Source: JAMXLO01 sp963850535 (GTDB taxonomy: Bacteria; Pseudomonadota; Alphaproteobacteria; Acetobacterales; Acetobacteraceae). Taken from it: a stretch of 64,000 nucleotides of DNA. Location of the stretch: NCBI GenBank assembly GCA_963850535.1, contig CAWKMC010000037.1:93988-157987 (forward strand), in the 5' to 3' direction. Of the stretch, positions 17,599 through 26,894 are shown one piece after another (the first letter of the stretch is position 1; each line of letters opens with the position of its first letter). Under the pieces are notes generated by a model. The model was not told the DNA's origin. It was given only the letters and a program-made list of their open reading frames with translations, and made no database searches. A program made the translations under genes and the position numbers.

Positions 17599-18054
17599 AT
17601 GGTGGAATTTCTTGCTAGCGTTATCGGGGCCTTGGCCGCGGGGGCACTTGCCAAGGCCGGAGAGGTTGGCGGCCGAGCTGTCACGGACGCCTATGATGCT
17701 TTGCGGTCCCTGATTGTCCGCAAGCTCGGCAAAGGCGGGGCCGTCCAAAGTCTGGAGGATGAGCCACGCTCCGAGGCGGCGCAGGCGACGCTCGCGGAGG
17801 CGCTGACGAAAGCTGGCCTCGTGGCCGACCCCGAATTAGCACAGCATGCCGAGACGCTTCGCGCTGCTGTCGCCAGTGCCCCTGCGGGCGGAGGTGCCGA
17901 TATCGAGGTCGGCGACATTAGCGGCAAGGTGAATGTGCTGGTGAACAATCTCGTCGCCAGCGGGCGAATCAAACTGGGCGACATACGCGCCGAAACGGGG
18001 GACGCGACCCTTACCAACCTCACAGCAGGAGCCAGCGCGTCAAAAAAAGCGTGA
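17599..18054 (+). CDS. Uncharacterised small protein, glycine-rich helical N-terminus and C-terminal Gly-Asp-Ile motifs
   Basis: A 151-residue protein I cannot assign to a named family. Residues 2-28 are hydrophobic with glycines and alanines spaced as in a glycine zipper (VIGALAAGALAKAGEVGGRA). Residues 30-95 look helical and acidic. The C-terminus holds two Gly-Asp-Ile turns: EVGDISGKVNVLVNN at 103-117 and KLGDIRAETGDATLTN at 125-140. The next protein carries QIGDIRAGRDVNIG near its own N-terminus. The stop codon overlaps that gene's GTG by four bases. A short motif shared between a C-terminus and the neighbour's N-terminus is the layout of bacterial amyloid-signalling pairs; that function is inference. 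Confidence 0.68.
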   Translation: MVEFLASVIGALAAGALAKAGEVGGRAVTDAYDALRSLIVRKLGKGGAVQSLEDEPRSEAAQATLAEALTKAGLVADPELAQHAETLRAAVASAPAGGGADIEVGDISGKVNVLVNNLVASGRIKLGDIRAETGDATLTNLTAGASASKKA

Positions 18055-19584
18055 GCGGGGGCGAGGCGGGCAATACGCCTTCCGCGCAAATTACCGAAAG
18101 CCCAGGCGGTGGTGGTACGACCACCCAGATTGGCGATATCAGGGCCGGTCGCGATGTAAATATCGGAGCGTCGCCGGCTGAGCTCATACGATTGACCGAG
18201 GTATTCTCAAACCAGATTGGGGTCAGCACCGAAGCGCTCGCCAAAGCGGAAGCCCGGGCAGCCGATTCTGGCGACCCAGCTTGGCTTTACCGCGGAGGCC
18301 GTCATTGGCTTCTTCCGGACCATTGGCGAACAGGAGGTGCCCCTCGAAAAGGTGCCGGCGAAGCTGGCCGAGATTGCAGCTCAGCATCGCGGCGGTCACC
18401 GCGAGACGAAGCCATCGATTGCGGTATTGCCGTTCCAGAACATGTCCGGCGACCCAAGCCAGGAGTATTTCGCCGACGGCATGGTCGACGAAATCACCAC
18501 AGCGCTTTCGCGTGTCCGCTGGATACATGTGGTATCCAGGAATTCCAGCTTCACCTACAAAGGTCAGGCGATCGACACAAGACAGGTCGGGCGCGAACTG
18601 GACGTGGGCTACGTACTCGAAGGTTCGGTCAGGAAGAGCGGCAATCGGGTCCGCATCACCGCGCGATTGATAGAAGCTGAGACCAACGCGAACTTGTGGG
18701 CGGACCATTTCGATGGATCACTAGAGGAGGTGTTTGACTTACAGGACAATGTGGCGGCGTCGGTGGCTGGAGTTATCGAACCGACCTTGCAGATTGCCGA
18801 GGTGCAGCGGACTTCGCGTCGCCCCACAACGGATCTAGCGGCCTACGACCTTTACCTGCGCGCGCTTGCGATGATGCTATCACCAGCACGCCAGATCGCT
18901 GAAATCGAGAACATCTTCGACAAGGCGTTGGAACGCGACCCTGATTTTGCACCAGCCCTCGCCTTGGCTGCGGCCTTTCACATGAATAGCGATATTATGG
19001 GCTGGTGCGAGGATCACGACACCAACTGCCGTAAGGGTTTGGAGCGCGGACGACGTGCGCTAACTTTGGCAAATGATGACCCTACAATTCTCGTGAATTC
19101 TGCTTTCGCGCTCGGTTATTTCGGCGAGAACATCGACGCCATGATTGCCCTCGTCGAGCGCGCGCTCTCATTGAACCCGAGTTTCGCGCGCGGATGGCAT
19201 GCCAGCGGCTGTCTGCGGCTCTGGGCCGGCCAACCCGATATCGCGATAGAAAATATCAAAACCTCATTGCGGCTCAGTCCGCGCACTCGGGTGGGTTGGG
19301 GGTTGAACCTGATCGCCGCCGCTCATATGACTTGCCACCGCTTCAACGAGGCTCTTTCTGTAATCTTGATTTTAATCGAAGAGGATCCAAGCCCAATCGC
19401 ATACCAGGCGCTGATAGCCTGTTATGCGCACTTAGGAAGGCTGCCCGAGGCACGTGAGGCGTTGAGCCGTCTGCGCTCTATTTCACCTGAGATCACACCC
19501 CCGGCGAATCAGTTAGTCACACTGGTTCCGGAGTTTTGCAAGGTGGTCCAGTCTGGGCTTCAGATGGCGAACGCCGCGTCGTAA
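18051..19584 (+). pseudogene. TolB-like/TPR protein with N-terminal Gly-Asp-Ile motif (frameshift near 18267)
   Basis: One gene in two frames. The first part (GTG 18051) has TTTQIGDIRAGRDVNIG at residues 23-39 and a helix ALAKAEARAAD. The second part reads ATQLGFTAEAVIGFFR, then a TolB-like domain (SIAVLPFQNMSGDPSQEYF, GYVLEGSVRKSGNRVRIT) and about five TPR units to 19584. The join ARAAD-LATQLGFT makes sense if one T is extra, or two bases are missing, at 18263-18270. With a two-base loss the full protein is 511 residues. TolB-TPR proteins of this shape are often attached to sensor or conflict domains. It is translationally coupled to the gene before it. Confidence 0.72.
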
Positions 19585-19627
19585 CGATACCGACGATTTC
19601 GAGAGACTCGACCGAGAACAAGGCTGC

Positions 19628-19866
19628 GATGCGCGACCCTGGGATGCGACCAAACGCGTAAGGGTCAACAGTGGTATTTCGGAATGAAGTTGCACGTCGG
19701 CGTGGACAGCAAGGCCAAGTTGGTCCATTCAATGACGGCGGATGCGCACGACGGCAGCGTGCTGGGACGGTTACTGCACGGCGCCGAGACGCGGGTCTAT
19801 GGTGATCAGGCGTATCGAGGCCAAAGAGAGGTGATCCGAGCCCCACGCCAATCAGCGCATCTCTGA
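19628..19866 (+). mobile_element. IS5-family transposase remnant
   Basis: A decayed piece of an IS5-type DDE transposase. From 19651 the plus strand reads QTRKGQQWYFGMKLHVGVDS, then AKLVHSMTADAHDGSVLG and ETRVYGDQAYRGQREVI, the middle part of IS5 transposases including the first catalytic aspartate (GVDS). Just upstream, in another frame, MRDPGMR supplies the usual preceding block, so a frame break sits near 19650. Both ends of the transposase and the terminal repeats are missing, so it cannot move. It shows that transposition has shaped this accessory segment. Confidence 0.8.
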
Positions 19867-20122
19867 TCTTGGCCAGCGTAATGCCATTCCGTCGTAGGCC
19901 GCCAACTCGCGCAATCAGCCCCTGTGACCAGTCAATGACGCTGGCGATGGCCACCGACCTATCTGGACACTGTGCCGCCATCACAGCCTCTTCGCTGCTC
20001 AATCCGACACTATCAGAAGTAGAACTGCTCGAGCCTGCGCAATTCAAAGCGAATCTTTTTGCTTTTTGCTAATGTTTTCGTTATAGGCGATTAATAAGTG
20101 AAAATGCTTGGGGGGCTGACGA
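19867..20122 (+). other. Gene-poor spacer after the IS remnant, A/T-rich before the MFS gene
   Basis: I see no convincing gene here. The bases from about 20045 to 20100 are strikingly A/T-rich for this window, with TTTTTGCTTTTTGC and TTATAGGCGATTAATAAG, and plausibly hold the promoter of the MFS gene at 20123. A minus-strand open frame covers most of the spacer but also runs antisense across the IS remnant, so I do not call it. Confidence 0.4.
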
Positions 20123-21442
20123 GTGGGGGGATACGTGCGTGTTCTCGTCGTCAGCGGCTTGGGCGGCGCTCCGCCGTCATTGGCCTTTCGCGGCTGGCGC
20201 GTCGTTGCGGGAGCCTTCATTACCAGCATGGTCGGATTCGGGGCGATTTACTCTTACGGGGCCTTTTCGGTCACGTTGGCCTCCACGTTCCATATGTCCC
20301 TTGCCGCGACTAGCATCATCATCTCCCTTTCCAACGGGACAGCATTCGCACTCAGTGCGATCAGTGGGTTGCTGGCTGAACGGTTTGGTTCCCGAGCCTT
20401 GGCAGTCACGGGAATGTTGGTCATCGCTGGCGGTTTATTGCTCGCCGCCTCATCGACCAGCGCATCCGAAATCTATCTCGGTTACGGCGCCCTCGTAGGT
20501 ATCGGTACTGGTCTCGCATATGTGCCAGCCTTCGCCGCCATTCAACGATGGTTCATCACATGGCGTGGCCTTGCCTCAGGTATCGCAGCATCGGGAATAG
20601 GCGTGGGCACGTTCCTCATTCACCCAATGAACGAGCTACTGTCGCAGTATGGTGACTGGCGAACCACTTTCAAGATTTCCTCACTCATGGTCACATTGAT
20701 TGGTATCGCTGGTGCAGTGCTCTTGTCCGACAGTCCCGAAGAATGGGGAGAGTATCCGGACGATCTTAAAAATCATCGTGGTCTGATCAGTACCGCTGTA
20801 ACCGCAATATCGTTGCGGCAGGCTCTGTCCTCTACCGCCTTCAGGCGTATGTACGGCGGTATAATGCTGGTGTCGGTGCCAGTCGCCTTGCCGTACGCCT
20901 ATCTCGCATCCTCGGCCATGTCGCAAGGATTTAGTGTGAGGGAGGCCGTCAGGCTGATTAGCATCGTAGGTATAGGATCGATCGTAGGTCGTCTGGTGGT
21001 TGCCTCAACAGCCGACCGTCTGGGCCGACGGTCAATGTTCATTGCGTGCTGTGTAGGATTGGCTGCGGTGATGCTCGTTTGGGCGAACGCCTACGGCTTT
21101 GGCTTCCATGGTTTCGCTCTGGCGTTCGGCCTGTTCTACGGCGGATTTGTCGCCCTGCTTCCAACATTCACCGTTGATCACTTTGGACGCGAACACGTCG
21201 CAAGCATGATGGGGCTGCTCTACACCGGTCGCGCCGTTGCCCAGCTATTTGGACCACCAATCGTAGCGATGTTCATCATGGGGACTCACGGCCGCATGAC
21301 AACATCGCTGGAGATGGTCGCTTTTATCGCCGGGGTGGGTTGCTACTTGTTGATGCAGGTTCGCTCGATCGACGGAAACGAGCAACCGGCCTTAAATATA
21401 GAACAGATGGTCGTCAAGGAGGACGTCGATATAGGGGCATGA
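20123..21442 (+). CDS. MFS transporter, monocarboxylate/oxalate-formate (OFA/MCT) type
   Basis: A 439-residue, twelve-span MFS carrier. The N-terminus GWRVVAGAFITSMVGFGAIYSYG, the segment GIGTGLAYVPAFAAIQRWF followed by RRGLASGI-like residues (WRGLASGIAASG), and the mid-protein GRLVVASTADRLGRRS are all typical of OFA/MCT carriers, which move organic acids. It starts at GTG 20123; the first 20 residues are non-homologous, so a start nearer residue 22 is possible. Its codon use is less GC-biased than the core genes, and it sits directly beside an IS remnant, suggesting recent acquisition. Confidence 0.85.
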   Translation: MGGYVRVLVVSGLGGAPPSLAFRGWRVVAGAFITSMVGFGAIYSYGAFSVTLASTFHMSLAATSIIISLSNGTAFALSAISGLLAERFGSRALAVTGMLVIAGGLLLAASSTSASEIYLGYGALVGIGTGLAYVPAFAAIQRWFITWRGLASGIAASGIGVGTFLIHPMNELLSQYGDWRTTFKISSLMVTLIGIAGAVLLSDSPEEWGEYPDDLKNHRGLISTAVTAISLRQALSSTAFRRMYGGIMLVSVPVALPYAYLASSAMSQGFSVREAVRLISIVGIGSIVGRLVVASTADRLGRRSMFIACCVGLAAVMLVWANAYGFGFHGFALAFGLFYGGFVALLPTFTVDHFGREHVASMMGLLYTGRAVAQLFGPPIVAMFIMGTHGRMTTSLEMVAFIAGVGCYLLMQVRSIDGNEQPALNIEQMVVKEDVDIGA

Positions 21443-21499
21443 GCCATCCAAATGTTCGTTGCGAGCTTCTAAAGTCTTGGTGGATCTGCCAACTGCCGG

Positions 21500-22999
21500 T
21501 CAGATATTGTCCACCTTCAGCACCGCTGCGGTCTCGGCCCGAATGCGCCGGCAGGCATCGGCATCCGCCTTGAGGTCGATGCCATAGGTTGGAATAATCT
21601 GCCTGAGTTTGGGCAGCCACGCTGACTCGGTCAGCTCATCAGGAAAGCACTTCTGCAGCACCTCCATGGCGATGAAAGTGGCGGTGGAGGCGCCGGGTGA
21701 AGCACCCAGCAACGCGACCAGCGATCGGTCCTCGGCACCGATCAGCTCGGTGCCAAATTCGAGCACGCCGGTGTGCTGCGGACTTGGTTTGATGACCTGC
21801 ACGCGTTGGCCGGCCACTGCCTCCTTCCAGTCATGCCGCTTGGCCCACGGAAAGAACTGCTGAAGCATGGCAAATTGGTGAGCCGAGGTCTGCAGCACCT
21901 GGCCGATCAGATACTCGGATAGCGCGATGTTGTCGCGTGCAACGGCCAGCAGCGGAAGAATATTGCCAGGGTCGATTGACCGGAACAGATCAGTGAACGA
22001 TCCGTGCTTCAGAAACTTGGTGGAGAAGCCAGCGTACGGCCCGAACAGCAGCGACTTCTTGCCGCCGATGATTCGCGTGTCGAGATGCGGCACGGACATC
22101 GGTGGCGATCCTTCCGCCGCCTTGCCGTACACTTTGGCATGATGGCGGTCACTGACCGCCGGGACGTCGCAGCGCAGCCAAATGCCGCTGACCGGGAAGC
22201 CGCCGTAGCCGTGTCCTTCCGGGATGCGCGACTTCTGCAGCAGTGCCAATGCAGCGCCGCCGGCGCCTATGAACACGAATTTCGCCGACAGCGTATGGGT
22301 GTCACGGCTCTCTCCATCCTTGGTCTCCACACGCCATCGGCCGCCGCCCTCGCGCTCCAGTCCAGCCACGTGCTGTTTGTAGTGCACGGAGAAGCCGGAC
22401 TGGCTGGAGAGCTGCGCAACCAGCAGATGTGTCAGTGAACCGTAATCGACGTCAGTTCCGGTGATGATCCGGGTGGCAGCAGTCGGCTGAGTCGCATCGC
22501 GGCCTTCGATAGTCAGCGGGGCCCAGTCCGCAATCTGTTTGTGGTCTTCGCTGTAATCCATGCCATGATAACAATGGTGCGCCGCCATCGCCTTGTGGCG
22601 GGCACGCAGGAATTCGACATTCTCCTTGCCCCAGACGAGGCTCATATGCGGGCACGGATGAATGAAGGCGCGCGGATCGGCGATCGCCCCCTTTTTGACG
22701 AGATAAGACCAGAGCTGGCGCGACAGATCGAATTCGGTGTTGACTTCCAGTGCTCTTGAGATGTCGACGCTGCCATCTGGACGCTGCGGCGTATAATTCA
22801 GCTCGCAGTTGGCGGCGTGGCCAGTGCCGGCATTGTTCCAGGCCTGCGAGCTTTCCTGTCCACAATCGTCCAGCATTTCGAGCATGACGATGCGAAGCGA
22901 CGGGTCGAGTTCCTTGAGCACAGTGCCAAGCGTTGCGCTCATGATCCCGGCGCCAATTAACACGATGTCGGCGGTGGCAGGGATGCTTGTCTGGGGCAT
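21500..22999 (-). CDS. mqo: Malate:quinone oxidoreductase
   Basis: A 499-residue membrane-associated flavoenzyme that oxidises malate to oxaloacetate and passes electrons to quinone, bypassing NAD-linked malate dehydrogenase. The FAD site is DIVLIGAGIMSATLG (residues 11-25). Mqo-specific blocks are present: QESSQAWNNAGTGHAANCELNYTP (in two pieces here: QESSQAWNNAGTGHAA and NCELNYTP), GGFPVSGIW, LFGPYAGFSTKFLK and LLGASPGASTA. The length is normal for the family. It is monocistronic and convergent with the MFS gene. Confidence 0.96.
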   Translation of the reverse strand: MPQTSIPATADIVLIGAGIMSATLGTVLKELDPSLRIVMLEMLDDCGQESSQAWNNAGTGHAANCELNYTPQRPDGSVDISRALEVNTEFDLSRQLWSYLVKKGAIADPRAFIHPCPHMSLVWGKENVEFLRARHKAMAAHHCYHGMDYSEDHKQIADWAPLTIEGRDATQPTAATRIITGTDVDYGSLTHLLVAQLSSQSGFSVHYKQHVAGLEREGGGRWRVETKDGESRDTHTLSAKFVFIGAGGAALALLQKSRIPEGHGYGGFPVSGIWLRCDVPAVSDRHHAKVYGKAAEGSPPMSVPHLDTRIIGGKKSLLFGPYAGFSTKFLKHGSFTDLFRSIDPGNILPLLAVARDNIALSEYLIGQVLQTSAHQFAMLQQFFPWAKRHDWKEAVAGQRVQVIKPSPQHTGVLEFGTELIGAEDRSLVALLGASPGASTATFIAMEVLQKCFPDELTESAWLPKLRQIIPTYGIDLKADADACRRIRAETAAVLKVDNI

Positions 23000-23018
23000 A
23001 TTGCTCTTCCAGTGCTAA

Positions 23019-23453
23019 TTAAGCTTTTGCCGGTGCTGCGACGAACGGGACGTCGACGCCTGGGGCCAGGATGACGTAGGCGCGCCGCCAGGGTTCGTCG
23101 TTGACCAGTCGCCAGCTATGACCACTACCTGTTGTGTCCTCGGCAAGCAGGATATCGCCGGGCCGGATCATGAAATGCTCGCCATTACGCGTCTGAAAGT
23201 CGAGCGTGCCGCTCAGCGTGATGACGAATTGCCGCGCAGGTGCATCGTGCCAGGCGAACGTGCCCCCGGATGCAGTTTCTTGGAAGGAGACACTGGTGGT
23301 GTGAGTTTTGCCGCTCATAAGGTCGCCACGCACACCACCAACCAGCTCAATAGCACCCTCCTCGAAATAGGAGTTGCCATCCTGGCCCGTCCAAATGCGA
23401 ACACATCGAATCACAGCCACCCCCATCTCAAACCACTTCAGGCTGGATACCAT
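23019..23453 (-). CDS. Cupin-domain protein
   Basis: A small protein of about 135-144 residues with a single cupin barrel. The second motif block is clear as FMIRPGDILLAEDTTGSGHSW, preceded by ARQFVITLSGTLDF. Of the first motif's usual metal-binding histidines only WHDAPARQF is evident, so metal binding is uncertain. A start at ATG 23426 is nearly as likely as 23453. It lies just upstream of mqo on the same strand and is divergent from the binding-protein gene at 23509. Function unknown; small cupins are often sugar or acid binders or isomerases. Confidence 0.78.
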   Translation of the reverse strand: MVSSLKWFEMGVAVIRCVRIWTGQDGNSYFEEGAIELVGGVRGDLMSGKTHTTSVSFQETASGGTFAWHDAPARQFVITLSGTLDFQTRNGEHFMIRPGDILLAEDTTGSGHSWRLVNDEPWRRAYVILAPGVDVPFVAAPAKA

Positions 23454-23508
23454 GGCTTGGCCATGCCATCCACGTCCGATACCCTATCGCAAAGCGACGG
23501 GGGCGGCG

Positions 23509-25090
23509 ATGAACTGGTCAAGACGCAGTGTTCTGGCAGCGGGTCTGGCGACAACACTTGGCCATGGCGCGGCTGCCCAGACGCCGAAGCGTGGCGGCAC
23601 GCTCCGCAGCATCATCAATCCGGAACCCCCAGGACTGATCCTCGCGCTCAACCAGCTTCTGCCTACCCTGGTGGTGGCCGGCAAGATCTACCAAGGTCTG
23701 CTGCGCTACAGCTTCGATTTGAAGCCGCTGCCGGTGCTGGCAAAGTCCTGGACCATCTCGCCGGACGGCCTCGTGTATACGTTCAACCTGGAGCCGGACG
23801 TGACCTGGCACGACGGCGAAAGGTTTACCGCCGATGACGTGGTGTTCAGCACCACAAAGATGCTGCCGGAAACACATGCGCGGTGGCGGGGCATGTACGA
23901 CCATTGCAAGGAGATCACCGCCATCGATCCGCATACCGTGCGCTTCGTACTGAAGCAGCCATTCGGTGCCTTCATATCGGCGTTCCTGCAGAACGGCTGC
24001 CCTATGATGCCGAAGCACATCTATGACGGGAAAGGTGACTTCCGAAGCAATCCTGCGAACGCGACACCAATCGGCACGGGGCCGTTCAAGCTGGCTGAAT
24101 GGCGCAAGGGCAGCTTCATCCGCTTGGCGCGCAACGACAAATACTGGAAGCCTGGTCAACCGTATCTTGACGAGATCGTCTACGAGGTTGTCCCCGACAG
24201 CGCGCAGCGCGTCGCCGCGATCGAGAGCAGCCGCGTCGACATGGTACAGAACAACGACATCGAATACTTCGACGTGCCACGGCTCAAGGATCTGCCGCAG
24301 CTTGATTTCTTCACCAAAGGCAATGAGGCGATCTCGCCAATCTCATGGATGGACATCAACCTGCGTCTGCCGAAGTTCCAGGACAAGCGCTTCCGCAAGG
24401 CGATGATGTACGCGCTGGACCGCCAGTTCATTGTCGACAACCTGTATTTCGGTCTCGGCAAGGTAGCGAACGGACCAATCGCCACCTCGGCACGCTATTA
24501 TGACGACGCGACGCTGGTGAAATATCCCTACGATCCGCAGCGTGCCATCGCGCTGATGGATGAAATGGGGTTGAAGCCAGATCCACGCGGCATCCGCCAG
24601 CATGTGAACATCATCGCACTGCCGTATGGCGAGGTCTGGACGCGCCAAGCTGAGTTGGTCAAGCAGCAGTTCGGCAAAGTTGGCATCGATGTGACCATCG
24701 AGACCACCGATGCTGCCGGCTTCCTGCAGCGCGATTTCGAACTGGGACTTCGAGCTCTGCTTCAATTTCCTGAGCCAGTTCATGGATCCCGCATTGGGCG
24801 TGGCGCGCACCTATATCAGCTCCAACATTCGGAAGGGTGTGATCTCGACCAATGTCGAAGGCTACTCCAACCCGGAGGTCGATGACCTGTTCGCCCGCGC
24901 CGCCGTCACCCCATCGGAGCAGGAGGCGCAGAAGCTCTACAGCCAGGTCCAGCACATCATCAGCGACGATGTGCCGGTGCTCTACTTGACCGAACTGCAG
25001 TTCCCCACCTTCGTCAACAAGACGTTCCACAATGTGATCATTGATGCGCATGGTGCGCTGGGAGACTTCGACCAGGCCTATAAGGCGTGA
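23509..25090 (+). pseudogene. Peptide/nickel-type ABC transporter solute-binding protein (frameshift near 24732)
   Basis: A family 5 extracellular solute-binding protein of about 527 residues. A Tat-like or Sec signal (MNWSRRSVLAAGLATTLG) is followed by RGGTLRSIINPEPPG and WTISPDGLVYTFNLEPDVTW, the usual start of DppA/OppA proteins. Near 24732 the frame breaks at CAGCGCGATTTC; the second frame continues ISNWDFELCFNFLSQFMDP and ends at TGA 25088-25090, overlapping the GTG start of the permease. Loss of one CG unit, or one extra base, explains it. It heads a complete ABC operon. The ligand is not known. Confidence 0.85.
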
Positions 25091-26067
25091 TCGGACGCAT
25101 CGGCTTCATCCTACGGCGGCTGGGCAAGGCCGTCGCCGTCATCTTCGCCATCATAGTATTGAACTTTCTGCTGATCCGCGCGACCCCCGGCGACCCGGCG
25201 CTGGTGATTGCGGGTGAAGCCGGGGCCGCCGATCAAAAATATCTGGACGACCTGCGGCACGAATTCGGGCTCGATCGTCCGCTCTGGGTACAGTTGGCGC
25301 TCTATGTCGGACACGTCGCCGAAGGTGACCTCGGCTATTCGTATCGCCAGCGACTGCCCGTCGCCACGTTGATCGCCGAACGCCTGCCGGCCACTCTCCT
25401 GCTCACTGGCAGTGCCATGGGGCTGGCGCTGGTTGTCGGCGTCGGACTGGGCGCACTCGCGGCTGTCCGTGCCGGCACATTGGCCGACAGCGTGATCACG
25501 GCACTTGCGCTGCTGGTATTCGCCACACCGAGCTTCTGGCTCGGTCTGATGGCAGTTCTGCTGTTTTCGGTCGAGCTAGACTGGCTGCCACTGTTCGGCA
25601 TGACGTCAGTAGGTGCCAACTATACCGGCCTATCGCTTGTCAGTGACGTGCTACGGCATCTGATCCTGCCTGCCGGCACTCTCGGCCTATTCTTCGTTGC
25701 CATCTATGCGCGCCTGACCCGCGCATCGATGCTGGAGGTGGCGGACCTCGATTATGTGCGCACCGCACGCGCCAAAGGCCTGTCGGAGCCACGCGTTGTC
25801 CGTCGTCATATCCTGCGCAACGCGCTGTTACCGGTTGTATCCTATGCAGGGTTGCAGGCGGGATATCTGGTCGGTGGATCGGTGTTGATCGAAACGGTGT
25901 TCGCCTGGCCGGGCATTGGCCGACTTGCCTTCGACGCGGTCATTGGCCGCGATTACACGCTGCTGCTCGGTGTGTTCATCATCACCTCGATCATGGTGAT
26001 CGCATTCAATCTACTGACTGACGTGGTTTACACCCTGATCGACCCACGCATCGGCGCCCCCGGCTGA
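25087..26067 (+). CDS. ABC transporter permease, DppB/OppB type
   Basis: A 326-residue inner-membrane permease with about six spans. The N-terminus (NFLLIRATPGDPALVIAGE) and the cytoplasmic loop DYVRTARAKGLSEPRVVRRHILRNAL, which is the EAA-like contact to the ATPase, are typical of DppB. The end EATFAWPGIG-like segment reads ETVFAWPGIGRLAFDAV. It overlaps the binding-protein stop (GTGA) and the next permease start (TGATG), so these genes are translationally coupled. Confidence 0.93.
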   Translation: MIGRIGFILRRLGKAVAVIFAIIVLNFLLIRATPGDPALVIAGEAGAADQKYLDDLRHEFGLDRPLWVQLALYVGHVAEGDLGYSYRQRLPVATLIAERLPATLLLTGSAMGLALVVGVGLGALAAVRAGTLADSVITALALLVFATPSFWLGLMAVLLFSVELDWLPLFGMTSVGANYTGLSLVSDVLRHLILPAGTLGLFFVAIYARLTRASMLEVADLDYVRTARAKGLSEPRVVRRHILRNALLPVVSYAGLQAGYLVGGSVLIETVFAWPGIGRLAFDAVIGRDYTLLLGVFIITSIMVIAFNLLTDVVYTLIDPRIGAPG

Positions 26068-26894
26068 TGCGCGCGTTCCTGCGCAACCGAGGTGCCGTCG
26101 CCGGACTTGTCATCCTGATCGTCATCATGGTCATGGCCGCGCTTGCCCCGATGGTGTATCCTAGAAGCCCCTGGGACATGATCGGCGCACCGCTGCAGCC
26201 TCCCGGTGCGCGTGGCTTCTTGCTGGGTAGCGACATGCTGGGGCGCGATATCGCTGCCGGAATCATGCATGGCGCACGTGTCTCGCTGCTGATCGGCGTG
26301 ATCGCTTCACTGGTCGCGGTGACGATCGGCGTCACCATCGGCGCCTGTGCAGGCTACTATGGCGGCCTGATCGATGACGCGTTGATGCGCGTCACCGAGT
26401 TCTTTCAGACCATCCCGAACTTCGTACTGCTCATCGTGCTGGTGGCACTGTTCACGCCAAGTGTGGCCTCGATCGTGGTGGCAATCGGCGTGGTGAGCTG
26501 GCCGCCGGTCGCCCGTATCGTGCGCGGCGAGTTCCTGTCGCTGCGCGCCCGCGAATTCGTGCAGGCGGCCGTGCTGCTGGGAGAATCCGATACGCGCATC
26601 ATCGCAACACAGATCCTACCCAATGCGCTGTCGCCGATCATAGTCTCGGCGTCATTGCTGGTGGCAACCTCGATTCTGCTGGAATCTGCCCTTAGTTTCC
26701 TGGGCCTTGGCGATCCCAATCTGATGAGCTGGGGCTACATGATCGGTGCGGCTCGCACGCTGATCCGCCGCGCCTGGTGGATGAGCGTGTTCCCTGGTCT
26801 GGCCATTGTGCTGACCGTGCTTGCGCTGAACCTGATCGGCGACGGCCTGAACGACGCGTTCAATCCGCGCATCTCACGCCAAGGCCGCGCATGA
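26067..26894 (+). CDS. ABC transporter permease, DppC/OppC type
   Basis: A 275-residue second permease of the same transporter. It has the DppC outline: a first span, the periplasmic LLGSDMLGRDIAAGIMHGAR motif, five more spans, and the loop EFVQAAVLLGESDTRIIATQILPNAL that docks on the ATPase. It ends SWGYMIGAARTLIRRAWWMS and NLIGDGLNDAFNPR, the standard C-terminus. The start overlaps the previous stop and its stop overlaps the ATPase start (ATGA). Confidence 0.93.
   Translation: MRAFLRNRGAVAGLVILIVIMVMAALAPMVYPRSPWDMIGAPLQPPGARGFLLGSDMLGRDIAAGIMHGARVSLLIGVIASLVAVTIGVTIGACAGYYGGLIDDALMRVTEFFQTIPNFVLLIVLVALFTPSVASIVVAIGVVSWPPVARIVRGEFLSLRAREFVQAAVLLGESDTRIIATQILPNALSPIIVSASLLVATSILLESALSFLGLGDPNLMSWGYMIGAARTLIRRAWWMSVFPGLAIVLTVLALNLIGDGLNDAFNPRISRQGRA

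Noticed and set aside
16443..17684. Long minus-strand open frame (413 codons) opposite the DHP-decarboxylase-like gene
   Set aside because: It is antisense to a gene with clear family blocks, is rich in Arg and His, and has no similarity I recognise. Such frames are common in GC-rich DNA.
19517..20047. Minus-strand open frame of 176 codons over the IS5 remnant
   Set aside because: Half of it is antisense to transposase text. The first 65 residues look more natural, but I cannot link them to a family.
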